The notes under the pieces are model-generated. The model did no database searches and had not been told where the DNA came from. It saw only the letters and a list, made by a program, of their open reading frames with translations. Shown in pieces: positions 42,858 through 54,005 of a stretch of DNA of 64,000 nucleotides. The position numbers were made by a program, and so were the translations under genes. Origin of the DNA: Garcia nutans (lineage: Eukaryota; Streptophyta; Magnoliopsida; Malpighiales; Euphorbiaceae); the NCBI GenBank assembly GCA_947685225.1, contig CANTUV010000015.1, positions 6,882,001 through 6,946,000 on the forward strand, in the 5' to 3' direction. Position 1 is the first letter of the stretch, and each line of letters opens with the position of its first letter.

Positions 42858-44151
42858 TGTGAACCTCGGACTTCACCCGAAAAGGATTCGGATGAACGTT
42901 CACTTGTTGTCCGGAGTCGCCACTCAGTTTATTTTGTTCGAAGGGAAAAACTAAGAAAACCCTTTGTTTGACTCCAATAATGCGTCCAATATAAAGGTTC
43001 CTAATCTGCGAACCCAAGGAGGATTCGGGGACTATGTCATGCATTCGACTAACTTGCCAATAAAAGAAGTAAACCTTAAGAGGGGTGAAGGAAAGAAAAC
43101 AAACAGATTGTTAGTAAATTGCGGACTTGCTATTTGGGGTGAATCCCAAATATGCCTACATACTCTCGTTTTTATGAGAGATCAAAGCCCATGTAGTTCG
43201 GAATAGCCTATTTAAAGGCAATTATGCGTTTATGCATGTATGTGTGTATGCTTTGTGCATTTACGGGCTTTTTTGCCAAAATAGTGAGATCTTGAGCACT
43301 TAGTGCTAATTTTGATTAAATTTGGGTACTTGGTACCAAAATGAATGCAATTTAGGCTCCGTGCCAAAAGTTGATTGATTTGTGATTTAATGCCGAAATG
43401 TTGATGGATTAGTTAATTAGGCCTTAGACCTAAAAGGATTAGGTCTTTGACCAAAAAGAAATTAAGAAGAAGGTGGAATGCTTAATGTATGCTTGAATTG
43501 ACAAAAATGAATTAGGATCTTACCTTGTTTACAATTTTCCCACTTCTAAGTTCCAGATCTTGTTTTCTTCGAATATGATCCTTGCTTCCTGTAACATGCC
43601 CAAAAGCCAACCCCCAAAAGCCAACCTTTTTTTTCTGAGAATCGAAAGCCTTTTTATAGACAAAATTTCGGCCGTCCTGGCGGTCGGACCGCCTTGGTCA
43701 GCGGTCAGACCGCGCTGTCAGCCGAAAAACTGGAAAAAAATCAATGCCGGCGGTCGGACCGCCGTGGTTGGCAGTCGGACCGCGCTGTCAGCGGAAAAAA
43801 CTGGGAAAAAAATCAATGCCGACGGTCGGACCGCAGCGGTTGGCGGTCGAACCACCGCGGTCAGACCGCCGCGGTTGGGGGTCGGACCGCCGGTTCTAGC
43901 GGTCGGACCGCCGAGCTTGGCGGTTCAGCCCTCAAAAAATCTCCCGATCTTCATTCAAACTGATTTTCTGGGAGCTATGGACCTCCAAAAAATATTCTGA
44001 GGCCATATCCGTTATCGTTGCGTTGCTCCGGACATTTCAAGTACCATGAAGACATACTTTCAGTGGATTCTGCCGTGGTCATCCAGTCTGGCTTGGTCAC
44101 TTGTAGTCTAAGAAAATCGGCTTTCCGAGCCTCAAAATTCTAGTGTTCACA
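42858..44151 (-). repeat. E2 5' LTR (1294 bp) with GC array and TATA
   Basis: Promoter LTR of E2. TATA box TATAAAAA on the minus strand at 43651-43658; the GGCGGTCGGACCGCC array (43670-43925) lies just upstream of it. Confidence 0.95.
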
Positions 44152-44156
44152 CTCAT

Positions 44157-45692
44157 TAGTTTTCACATTCATGAAATAGCAATAACCAACTATTTAACAT
44201 TCGTAAATTAATGAACCCTAGAACTTATATTTCTAATTCATTCATAGGGTAGTCGATTGCATAATTCTGATATCGAATTTCACCTCTCGGTCCTTCATTC
44301 AATATCTAGAGATCAATAGGTAGCTAATCTATCAACCTAGCATACATTCCAATGCACTCAACCAATCAACAAGGATCATCAATGGAAATATCAATTCAAG
44401 ACATTCAATCAAATATACTACAAACCCTAAGCATAGGTATTTAGGTCAACATCATCAATTTAAAACATTCATTCAACTCAATATAAAACAAATACAAATT
44501 GTTCATTGCAATATCAATCTCTTAATACAACAAAAAACAATATTGAAATGAATTAAAAGAGAGAATAGAAAAACCCCTTGTGAAGATGCCAAGAGTAGGA
44601 TTACTAGTCTTCCTCCTAGCTCCACTTTGATGTTTGATGAAGAACTCAAGCCCTCTTCAATGGTTGATTTCCCTTTTGCAATATGGAATGGAGCTTTCTC
44701 AAGTCACCAATCCTTCAATTGATTGTGCCTTTGGAAGATAGAAAAGAGCTTTCTCAAGTCACCAATCCTTTCAATGAAGCTTCTTCAACCTTCAATGGCT
44801 TTTTAACCCAACTTATCCCAAAGAACCAAATTGAAGCTTGTCAATGGAAGATGGAGAAGATGAAGATGGAGGATGAAGATGAGGGACAAGGAGAGTGTCA
44901 CTCTCTCCTCATCCCAAATTGGTGTTTGCCTCCCTTTCTCTTTTCTTTTCTCTAACTCAAAACCCTAGCCGTCTCCTTTTTTCTGTTGTTCGAAAGATTT
45001 TATACGCTTTTTGGCATGACACGGCCAAGCCAAGAGTGGCTTGGCCGTGTCTCTTCTTCTTTTCTTCCTTTGCATGAGGTGACACGGCCAAGCCAAGGTT
45101 GGCTTGGCCGTGTCTCTTGATCTCCATGGGACACGGCCAAGCCAACTGGCCGTGTCCCTCACTGGCTTTCTTTCTCTTTATTTCTTTTCTTTCTTTCTTT
45201 GGTAGTGAGAGGTGACACGGCCAAGCCATTTGGAGCTTGGCCGTGTCTCTTGTCTTTACATTCTTGGGACACGGCCAAGCTCCTGGCCGTGTCCCTCACT
45301 GTGTGTTCTTTCCTTCTTTGCTTGCTTTGTTTTCTTTTGGTCTCCAGAGGGTGACACGGCCAAGGACACGGCCGTGTCCCCTGGGTGTGTCCTCTCCTGC
45401 TTGATTTTCCTCTCTTCTTTTTTGGAGTGTGACACGGCCAAGCCAGGGTGAACTTTGCCGTGTCTGACATTTTTGGAGGGACACGGCCAGAGGCTTGGCC
45501 GTGTCCCCTGAGTGTGTCACCTTCTGATCTTCATTTTTGCTCTTTCTTGCTTTGTTTTGATCCTCCAAGGGTCTTTTTGCATCTAAACCTAAAATAAACA
45601 CTTTAAACACACTTAAAACAAAATTTAATCAAAACATTAACTAAAACACACATAAAATCATACTAAAAACTAATACAAAAATGACCTAAACA
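44157..45692 (-). repeat. E3 3' LTR, inner piece
   Basis: Resumes after E2 and aligns with 48913-50448. Contains a TATA box (minus, 44997-45004) and the GACACGGCC array (45010-45520). Ends CCTAAACA at 45692. Confidence 0.95.
45010..45520. repeat. GACACGGCCAAGCC palindromic minisatellite, E3 3' LTR
   Basis: About seven pairs of GACACGGCCAAGCC and GGCTTGGCCGTGTC, forming long dyads separated by pyrimidine-rich TTTCTTTCTTT spacers. On the minus strand it abuts the upstream side of the TATA box. Duplicated at 49770-50270. Confidence 0.93.
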
Positions 45693-47027
45693 ACTATCCC
45701 ACACTTAACTCCTTGCTTGTCCCCAAGCAAGACTAAAATCAAAACACACTAACCAGATGAATTTTGTTAAGTTCAAGAGTTATAAAAATGCATCAAGACC
45801 TCCTTATCCCTAAATCCACAATTAATATCGAATCAAACAAAATCGACACTCATGCAATTAAGTGGTTTTCCATGCAAAACCTATGTTGTCGCTCCCTCAC
45901 CAACTCTTACAAGTGTTTGATTATGGTGGTGTTTACACTCAAAACAATCAATGGAAGATTATTACCATAGGCTTGCTTATCAATCAAATCTCCACCACCA
46001 AATTTCAATCAAGCATCAATCAAAAGGTCTTTCTTTTGGTTGTAATGGGGCTAAGGTAAAGGCATGACATTTAGGAAATGTAAGCTTAATCATTAAGTTC
46101 AAGAGCACTTCAAGAGTGAAGTAACCGATCATATGTATAACTAACAATCCCAAAACACCTTCCTCTCATATACCCATTGACATTAAAGAGCTTTTCAAGG
46201 GAACTCACTTATTAAATCTTGTAATGATACATTCCAACCCTTTCAAAAAGAACAAAAATTATTCTTATTATTATATATATTTTTTTTTCTTTTTTTTTCT
46301 TCTTCTTTTTTTTTCTTTCTTCTTTTTTTTATTATATATATATATATTTTCTTCTTTTTCTTCCTTTTTTTTATTTTCCTTTGCAATCTTAAACCTACTA
46401 AATTTAACCCCACACTTAATTTAACACAACACTCGGTCATAAATGCTCTTAAAATGCTCTTGACCTAATGAAAGGATAAGAGTTAAACAACAAGGTTCAA
46501 GCTAATGGTGTTGTGAAAAAGAAAGAAAAGGAAAATGAAATAGGCTCAAAATTGGCTAACTAAAGTTAAAAATAGGGTTGGTCTTTTTAAGCCAAAGTGG
46601 GTTCACCTAATTGCCTTAATCATCTTGATGCCTAATTAAAAATTTTATGTAGTCTTAAAATGTATGTCAAAGCAAGTTCTAGCAAATCATCAATCAAAGA
46701 TGTTTACCCACAAAAAGAATAATAAGTTGATGGCTTAATTCCTCACTAGGTTAATGGCAATGCAAGGAAAAATCAACAAAATTGACAATAAGCACCAATT
46801 CTACTCAATTTTCAAATTCATGCTTCAAAAATTCAAAGGTCATCTATCAACAATTTTATAACAATTGAACTTCCTAAAACTCATTTATTCAAGGTAAAAC
46901 ATTATTAAACTTAAAAAATATAAAAACACAAAATGCACTTAAAAGTAAAAACACAAAACATAAAATGTACCCCACACTTAAAGATTCACATTGTCCTCAA
47001 TGTGAGCATGCATACTACAGAGGGGGT
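45693..47027. other. E3 internal non-coding segment
   Basis: Next to the 3' LTR is a purine tract on the minus strand (AAGTGTGGGATAGT, 45693-45706) and a palindrome CTTGCTTG..CAAGCAAG (45713-45731). A (T)n/(TTC)n/(TA)n stretch fills 46260-46380. No protein domain is seen; pol has been lost. Confidence 0.75.
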
Positions 47028-48401
47028 TTAGATGAAGCCTGATTTCCAACGTTCCCATATACGATGTGTAGGGCTCCTTCCACCCATAATGCAATTGGAG
47101 CCCATGACTGAGAGGATGAACAACATGTAACTTAGAAAAGTACCCGATGTACAACAACCCCTAAATAGTATTCCTTGAAGAGAGCATGTCTCAAAGGGAC
47201 ATGTGAAGGTCGCCTCGGGGTGATCCTCCAGTGCTATAGGAACATGGTAATAATCTTTGTCTTTGTGCAACATGGGCATATCAGATTTCTGCTCTTCCTT
47301 ACTACCAAAAGTAGTAGAGATGACTTTTGGGGACTCTTTAAATTCAACCAAGTTTGGTTGAATCACTTCTTCATCCACCTTAACAATATTAGGTCCCATC
47401 TCAACAACCTCAGCATCTTGCTCCTCATCCTTCAAGCTACATGGAAATGGATTTGATTGCCTATCAGGATTGGAAAATTCATGCAAACTTGGTGAGGTTA
47501 ATGCCTCCAAATTCTCCTTCTCATTTGATTGGTTCAACTCCTCAATGTTGGTTTGTATCTCCTCGCCATTATCTTCTTGATCAGTGCCTGCATCCAAGGA
47601 ATCACAAAATTTGTTATATATTACCTGTTCACTCCTCAAATTTGTGATTACCTTGACTTGCTCCATTTGGCTAGGAAATTCCTCTTCTTGGCGTGCTTGG
47701 AGTTGATGTGTCAGTTGCCTAACTTGAATTTCCACCCTCTTTAATGATTCCTCCAAAGAATCAATCCTCTCATTGATCCCTTCCTGATTTTGTGTGCTAA
47801 TTTGAATGTAAGCATTCAAATCATCTTCCACTGTGGATGTCTTGTATTGAATCTGATTTTGTGCACTAATTTGAATGAAGGCATTCAAACTATCTTCCAA
47901 AGTGGGTTTCTTGAGTCGATCTTGATTTTGTGAGCTAATTTGAATGAAGGCATTCAAACTATCCTCCAATGTGGGTTTCTTAAGGAAATCTTGATTTGAA
48001 TATTGTTCTTGAGAGTAAGAACTTCTCTGGTAAGGTTGAAAACAATTTTGAGGTGGAATGTGTTGCTGATTTTCCCAATAAAAATTTGGTTGGCTTCCCC
48101 AGCTTGGGTTGTAAGGATTAGAATATTGGTCATTTCTACCCATTTGCTGGAAACCTTGATAGTCATATTCTTTCTCTTGCCATTCTTGGTCATGTGTGAT
48201 GCCGAATGAGCATGTATTTGCACTGTGTCCTGCATTGCCACATGCTGCACATATCTCTTGGCGTGGCATAGGTGCTCTTCCTCTTGCATTTAGCACCTTA
48301 AGTTCATTAGTCAATTCTGCTAATTGCCATGCCATTTCAGAATCATCGTTCCTATCATAAACTCCCCCGTGCCTTGAAAACTGCATCTTTACAAAAGGCA
48401 C
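47028..48401 (-). CDS. E3 partial gag (457 codons) with CCHC knuckle
   Basis: The frame opens about 130 bp after the primer site, so the usual capsid N-terminus is missing. A zinc knuckle C51-x2-C54-x4-H59-x4-C64 (CAACGNAGHSANTC) is intact, followed by an Asn/Tyr/Gln-rich segment (YSNPYNPSWGSQPNFYWE) typical of Athila gag. Residues about 140-206 are three imperfect 23-residue repeats (KKPTLEDSLNAFIQIS type), then a coiled-coil-like stretch and an acidic region. The last 60 residues look like out-of-context translation. It could bind RNA, but cannot form a capsid alone. Confidence 0.8.
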   Translation of the reverse strand: MPFVKMQFSRHGGVYDRNDDSEMAWQLAELTNELKVLNARGRAPMPRQEICAACGNAGHSANTCSFGITHDQEWQEKEYDYQGFQQMGRNDQYSNPYNPSWGSQPNFYWENQQHIPPQNCFQPYQRSSYSQEQYSNQDFLKKPTLEDSLNAFIQISSQNQDRLKKPTLEDSLNAFIQISAQNQIQYKTSTVEDDLNAYIQISTQNQEGINERIDSLEESLKRVEIQVRQLTHQLQARQEEEFPSQMEQVKVITNLRSEQVIYNKFCDSLDAGTDQEDNGEEIQTNIEELNQSNEKENLEALTSPSLHEFSNPDRQSNPFPCSLKDEEQDAEVVEMGPNIVKVDEEVIQPNLVEFKESPKVISTTFGSKEEQKSDMPMLHKDKDYYHVPIALEDHPEATFTCPFETCSLQGILFRGCCTSGTFLSYMLFILSVMGSNCIMGGRSPTHRIWERWKSGFI

Positions 48402-48532
48402 TTAGCAACTTAAAGAAAAATAAACAAATAATTAAATTAAAAGACAAGTAAACAAAACAAACAAACAATTAAAAGAAAAACAAACAAACAATTAAATAAA
48501 GAAAAATCAAACTATCACTACTTAAACAACCT

Positions 48533-48550
48533 TCCCCGGCAGCGGCGCCA
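48533..48550 (-). other. E3 primer-binding site (Asp tRNA)
   Basis: TGGCGCCGCTGCCGGGGA on the minus strand, one mismatch from the complement of the plant tRNA-Asp 3' end, the primer used by Athila. Confidence 0.9.
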
Positions 48551-48556
48551 AAAACT

Positions 48557-50448
48557 TGTTGCGCTCGAATTAAGTACTACTACCAAGCGTCACTCGCAAG
48601 TATACGAGGTAGCTGTAGCAAAGGTGATCGCCCCAAGGTTGTTTCCCCAAGAAGGTGTGGTTCGTAATAGCTTGATTAAAGCAATTCAATTAAAAGTGAA
48701 AGTTGGTTGTTTGGAATGCAAAATAAAAATTTAAACCTAAGATTAACAAGTAGGGTTGATGTGTGTGATGGTTGTTCAAGATCAAATCGGTTCTTGGGAA
48801 TGTGCCTAGGGTTATAGGTCCATTTAATCAAAGTTCAATTCTCATATTATCCATTAACTTAACCTTGTAATTAATTTGTTTCTTAAGTTTAATTAGTCAA
48901 TTACTAACTCATTAGTTCTCACATTCATGAAATAGCAATAACCAACTATTTAACATTCGCAAATTAATGAACCCTAGAACTTATATTTCTAATTCATTCA
49001 TAGGGTAGTCGATTGTATAATTCCGATATCGAATTTCACCTCTCGGTCCTTCATTTAATATCTAGAGATCAATAGGTAGCTAATCTATCAACCTAGCATA
49101 CATTCCAATGCAATCAACCAATCAACAAGGAACATCAATGGAAATATCAATTCAAGACATTCAATCAAATATACTACAAACCCTAAGCATGGGTATTTAG
49201 GTCAACATCATCAATTTAAAACATTCATTCAACTCATTATAAAACAAATACAAATTGTTCATTGCAATATCAATCTCTTAATACAACAAAAAACAATATT
49301 GAAATGAATTAAAAGAGAGAATAGAAAAACCCCTTGTGAAGATGCCAAGAGTAGGATTACTAGTCTTCCTCCTAGCTCCACTTTGATTTTTGATGAAGAA
49401 CTCAAGCCCTCTTCAATGGTTGATTTCCCTTTTGCAATATGGAATGGAGCTTTCTCAAGTCACCAATCCTTCAATTGATTGTGCCTTTGGAAGATAGAAA
49501 GGAGCTTTCTCAAGTCACCAATCCATTCAATGAAGCTTCTTCAACCTTCAATGGCTTGTTAACCCAACTTATCCCAAAGAACCAAATTGAAGCTTGTCAA
49601 TGGAAGATGGAAAAGATGAAGATGGAGGATGAAGATGAGGGACAAGGAGAGTGTCACTCTCTCCTCATCCCAAATTGGTGTTTGCCTCCCTTTCTCTTTT
49701 CTTTTCTCTAACTCAAAACCCTAGCCGTCTCCTTTTTTCTGTAGTACGAAAGATTTTATACGCTTTTTGGTGTGACACGGCCAAGCCAAGAGTGGCTTGG
49801 CCTTGTCTCTTCTTCTTTTCTTCCTTTCCATGAGGTGACACGGCCAAGCCAAGGTTGGCTTGGCCGTGTCTCTTGATCTTGATGGGACACGGCCAAGCCA
49901 ACTGGCCGTGTCCCTCATTGGCTTTCTTTCTCTTTATTTCTTTTCTTTCTTTCTTTGGTAGTGAGAGGTGACACGGCCAAGCCATTTGGAGCTTGGCCGT
50001 GTCTCTTGTCTTTACATTCTTGGGATGCGGCCAAGCTCCTGGCCGTGTCCCTCACTGTGTGTTCTTTCCTTCTTTGCTTGCTTTGTTTTCTTTTGGTCTC
50101 CAGAGGGTGACACGGCCAAGGACACGGGCGTGTCCCCTGGGTGTGTCCTCTCCTGCTTGATTTTCCTCTCTTCTTCTTTGGAGTGTGACACGGCCAATCC
50201 AGGGTGAACTTGGCCGTGTCTGACATTTTTGGAGGGACACGGCCAGAGGCTTGGCCGTGTCCCCTGAGTGTGTCACCTTCTGATCTTCATTTTTGCTCTT
50301 TCTTGCTTTGTTTTGATCCTCCAAGGGTCTTTTTGCATCTAAACCTAAAATAAACACTTTAAACACACTTAAAACAAAATTTAATCAAAACATTAACTAA
50401 AACACACATAAAATCATACTAAAAACTAGTACAAAAATGACCTAAACA
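48557..50448 (-). repeat. E3 5' LTR (1892 bp)
   Basis: Intact copy. TATA box (minus) TATAAAAT at 49753-49760; GACACGGCC array 49770-50270 directly upstream. Few differences from the 3' LTR. Confidence 0.96.
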
Positions 50449-50450
50449 TA

Positions 50451-50524
50451 AACCCTTGAATGAAGAAAGAATAAACTTCATAAAACAACATTTGGGAATG
50501 ATGGAAGGAAGCACCATTTCATGA
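50451..50524 (+). pseudogene. End of E4 RNase H after E3
   Basis: Counting one copy of the duplication, AAA CCC TTG AAT continues ...ANIFTK with PLNEERINFIKQHLGMMEGS and a stop at 50522-50524. This is the usual Sirevirus C-terminus and proves the E3 insertion point. Confidence 0.93.
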
Positions 50525-50664
50525 ACTTGGTATTACATGAAAATCTAGTTCATTTCATAAAATGTTTTTCTCTTTAATATCTATTTTTGATCAAGTCCTC
50601 GGGCCTTAGATGGAAAGCATTTGTTTTATCAAAATTTCTACATTTTTTAAAGATTTCCTTATCG

Positions 50665-50986
50665 AACCCATCATAAGTCCGACCGTACTTTTTGAAACTT
50701 CATAAATTTAAAATTTTTCATAAAAGTATGACCATACTCTCCAAGGTGAAACATAAATTTTTTAAAATTTTATGACTGTTGTGCCTAAAACCAAAATTTC
50801 ATTTGGTATTCATAAAGTCCAATCACAATTTTCAAACTTTCAAATTTCTCTACCGGACTTTGTGAAGTCCGATCGGACTTTAACACAGATTTCAAAAATT
50901 TCTAGCTATTAGAACTCAATCAAAATGTGTATTTTTAATTTCCAACAGCTATAAACGGTTCTTTTTCATATCAAATACTATAAATA
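50665..50986 (+). promoter_or_regulatory. Putative internal promoter of E4 3' gene (U3-like)
   Basis: Between the pol stop and the 3' gene are degenerate GTCCGACCG / CGGACTTTGTGAAGTCCGATCGG motifs (50675-50880) like those of the LTR U3, then TATAAATACC (TATA 50979-50986), the same TATA context as the LTR. The ATG follows 108 bp later. A promoter is inferred from this copy of the LTR layout. Confidence 0.5.
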
Positions 50987-51093
50987 CCCTCTAATATCAA
51001 TTTATACATCTTTTTATCAAACTCCAAACACTTAGACATAAAATCTCTCTCAAATCAACTCTTTTCTTCATCTATTCTCTAAGATCAATCACT

Positions 51094-52430
51094 ATGGCAC
51101 CTAAAGAACACAAGAAGAAGGCTTCTAAAGCTGAGAAAGGAAAGGGTATTGTTGCCCCTTCCCAACAAGAAGAACCCCCAAGAAGAAGCCATAAGATAAG
51201 GTTTAGAGATGAAGAGGAAAGGAAAAGGTATGCTATAATCAAAGGTAAACCCGTAGAACCAAACCTTCTCTTCTCTACTCTCACTCTTGAGTCTTTAGGG
51301 ATAGAAAATGACATTAGGGGATGTCTTAGAACATTGGGTAGGGAGAAATTTATCTTTCTAGATCATGATGATCTTGGGTGGGAAAGTTTAACTAAAGAGT
51401 TTCTAATCACTTTAGTAGTGAGTAAGAAAAGCACAAACCCTCTAGGCTATTATGGGATTTCCTTTAGATTATTCAATCAAGAATATGGCCTAACTTTTGA
51501 AGACTTCTCTTCTATTTGGGGTTTTCAAATTGAGGGCATTTCTGTTATTTCAAACACCATCTTCACCTGTGAAAGACAAAAAGAATTTTGGATGGAAATT
51601 CTATAGAAACAACTCACCATAAATAATCCAATGCCAAACACCTTAGGATTCTCACCTATTATATGTTATATAGGATTGTTACTTATACCATTGGGGCTAG
51701 GGGTGAAAGCAATGAGAAAGTAACTCAAAAAGACCTACTCTTTCTCTATTGCTTGCTTAGAGGTCAACTTATTCAAATGGGTAAATTCCTCATTGACACT
51801 TTCCTAGACATTAGGAAAACCAAGTTAGGTCTCATTCTCCTCTCTTCTTAAGTGACCCAAATTGAAAAATATGTTGGTGCACTAACACCAACTAACAAAG
51901 CAACCCTCTCTACTCCTTTAGATCCCACTACAAAATCCATTAACATAGAATACCTTTAAGTATGCTATGTGCATTAGGGATGAAGATGGAAGCTATGTCT
52001 ACCTCCTAGGAGCACTAGGTGTTAGGGCTCAACAAAAGAAGAGACCAAGGATAGAGGAAGGGGAAGAACTTTCCAAATGGAATTCCCAAAACCCACAACT
52101 CCAAGACCTCAATCTTCAATTCTCTAACTCCTTTAAGTTATCCATGATCAAATGAGCTCATAAAGCTCAAGAATTGACAAGATTACCAATGATATCTCTC
52201 ATCTCCACCTTGACATCCGAACCATCTAAACAGCTTTAGGCTTTCCAAAATGCTTTGAGGATAAAACTATCTTGTCACCCTCTATCCATGGCTCCTATCC
52301 TCAAGAAGAAGAAGGTGAAGCTGTTGCCTATCAATCAAAGGAAGAAAAGCATGGAGAAGAGGAAGGTGGTGAAGAAGAAGAAGGTGATGGAGAAGAAGGA
52401 GAAGATGAAGAGAGTGACAATGATCTTTAG
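51094..52430 (+). pseudogene. E4 extra 3' gene in the env-like position (broken)
   Basis: ATG at 51094, basic N-terminus (KEHKKKASKAEKGKG), then a globular region with FRDEEERKRYAIIKGK and SFRLFNQEYGLTFEDFSSIW, which resembles the ATHILA ORF1 / plant transposon protein family more than any membrane protein. A TAG at 51604-51606 and frameshifts near 51650, 51960 and 52150 break it. The last frame ends in a long Glu/Asp-rich tail with a stop at 52428-52430. I see no convincing transmembrane segment, so an envelope role is not supported. Intact length would be about 440 residues. Confidence 0.65.
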
Positions 52431-52771
52431 TTTATATTTTCTTGATTGTTCATATTTCTTTGTTAATTTATTTTTGTTAAATTTGACAAGTTAAATTTAA
52501 TGAAAGTTTTTTCTTTGTTAATTTAATTGATTGTTTGAATTCATTTGGTTGTTTTTTTTTGTTAAAGTTGTTCAAAATTGCATAATTACGCATTTGTTTT
52601 TGCCTTTGTCAAAGGGTGAGAGAACATCAAAATTGAACTAAATAATTAAATTGCACATATTGAGCGGGAGTAATTCTAGTAATTTAACATACTTGATCAA
52701 TTTGACATAATTTTTTAACTTTAAATAATTTAAAATTTAAATTAATTTCCAAAGTCAAAAAAGGGGGAGAT
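52431..52771 (+). other. E4 3' spacer and polypurine tract
   Basis: AT-rich spacer; AAAAAAGGGGGAGAT (52757-52771) is the polypurine tract, directly before the 3' LTR. Nothing else is seen. Confidence 0.85.
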
Positions 52772-54000
52772 TGTTAGTCCAATTACTCTATTTTTTATCT
52801 TAGGCAATCAAATTGAATTAAGCTAACATTTGTATTAAGTTACAATTTGCAGGAAGTTAATTTTTTGAAAGAAATATGCAAAGTTTGATCGGACCATGAA
52901 GGAGTCCGACCGGACCTCCAATGACAAATTGAACAAAATGTCACCGAAGGATTCAAAGTGGAAAGTACTCTCAAATTCTCACCGTACCTCAGAAAGTTCG
53001 ATCGGATCTTGAAGAATCTAACCATACTATTGGATGAAAATGTTGCAAATCACACAGAAGGATTCAAGGTCAAAAGTACTCTCAACATACCTCAAAAAGT
53101 CCGATCAGACCAAGATAAAGTACGACCGGACCTTACAAGCTAATTTTATTAAAAACATCCATAAAGGTTCTCGTCAAGAAGTATGCTCATTTTTTCACTG
53201 GACCAATAAAATTTTGACCGGACTATGATGAAGTCTGACTAGAATATTTAAATAATTCACAAGTCAGAAGTCGTTGGACCTTCACTCAATTAGTGGAAGC
53301 AAAGTTGACCGACCGTTGAAAGAGCATTTAGTAGAATTTTAAAAGGTACAACCTGACCATTATGTTTCCCAACCAAAATTAAAGAATTTCGACTAGAAAT
53401 TGGTAAGTCCGATCATGAAATTGCTCTGGCCAATAAATTAGTGGAAGACAATAATCAAACATGTTGGACCACTCATCAAACGGCTAGTTTATGACTTGAA
53501 GGCTATAAATACCATATGTAACTTCATTTTTACAAGTTATTGTGATTGTAATACCTACTTAAATATATTTATTTTCTTTTCATCAAAATTATACTTTGTA
53601 TTGATTGAGTGTTGGGTGTGAGCATTAAACACTATCTTAAGTTTGAGTGTAAGCTTGGGAACACTTAGGTTGTGAGAGTAAGCTTGGGAAAATTCTTATA
53701 AGGGTTGTGAGGTGTGTGATCCCAAACCATTGTAAAATTTATTGTGAGCTTGTGAAAACACCAAGTTAGAGTTAAGCTTGTAAAAACTCAAAGCTAGTGG
53801 AACCTTAACAAGTTGTTAAGGAAGTGGATGTAGGATCAAGGTAAATCTAAACCACTATAAATCTTTGTGTTCATTGATCCATCTTCTACTTAACCTTCTT
53901 TTATATCTTCTACATTTCTTATTCTTGAATTTTGAATTTATCATTATTCTTCAAACCAACCAATTCACTTCCCTCTCTTGGTTGCCATCTTGGGACAACA
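52772..54000 (+). repeat. E4 3' LTR (1229 bp)
   Basis: TGTTAGTCC...GGGACAACA. Contains the palindromic array (52880-53420) and TATA box 53504-53511. Confidence 0.94.
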
Positions 54001-54005
54001 CAATG

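Larger units (their letters stand above)
32851..44151 (-). mobile_element. E2: Tat/Ogre-type Ty3/gypsy element, full length (11.3 kb)
   Basis: LTRs of 1280 bp (32851-34130) and 1294 bp (42858-44151), both TGTGAACC...GTGTTCACA on the + strand, with perfect CTCAT duplications at 32846-32850 and 44152-44156. Reading right to left: primer site, gag, protease, RT, two RNase H domains, integrase, repeats, an antisense remnant and a purine tract. It is the innermost and best preserved element, with one 1280-codon open frame. It lies in the LTR of E3. Confidence 0.97.
32495..50448 (-). mobile_element. E3: non-autonomous Athila-like element, split by E2
   Basis: LTRs are 1892 bp each: 3' LTR in two pieces (32495-32850 and 44157-45692, total 1892), 5' LTR at 48557-50448. 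They differ at few sites, so insertion is recent. The internal domain is only 2864 bp (45693-48556): a primer site for Asp tRNA, a partial gag and no pol. Flanking 5-mers are TAAAT (32490-32494) and TAAAC (50449-50453). Joining across it restores the E4 RNase H codons for FTKPLNEE. Own length is 6648 bp. Confidence 0.95.
26307..54000 (+). mobile_element. E4: Sirevirus (Ty1/copia), complete but split
   Basis: LTRs at 26307-27555 and 52772-54000; Met-tRNA primer site, gag, protease, integrase, RT, RNase H, an extra 3' gene and a polypurine tract in between. It is interrupted by E3 (32495-50448). Own length is about 9.7 kb, normal for Sireviruses. It sits in the integrase gene of E5: codons for EAL on the right and YGKKC on the left join across it. 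The flanking 5-mers TAAGG (26302-26306) and CAATG (54001-54005) match at only three of five positions, so the duplication has decayed. Confidence 0.93.

Noticed and set aside
44683..44955. An open frame of 90 codons, repeated at 49439-49711
   Set aside because: It lies in both LTRs of E3, so its repetition is due to the LTR pair and is not evidence of selection. No domain is seen.
46224..46440. Phe/Lys-rich frames at the T-rich stretch
   Set aside because: They are translations of simple sequence (TTC, TTT and TA runs).
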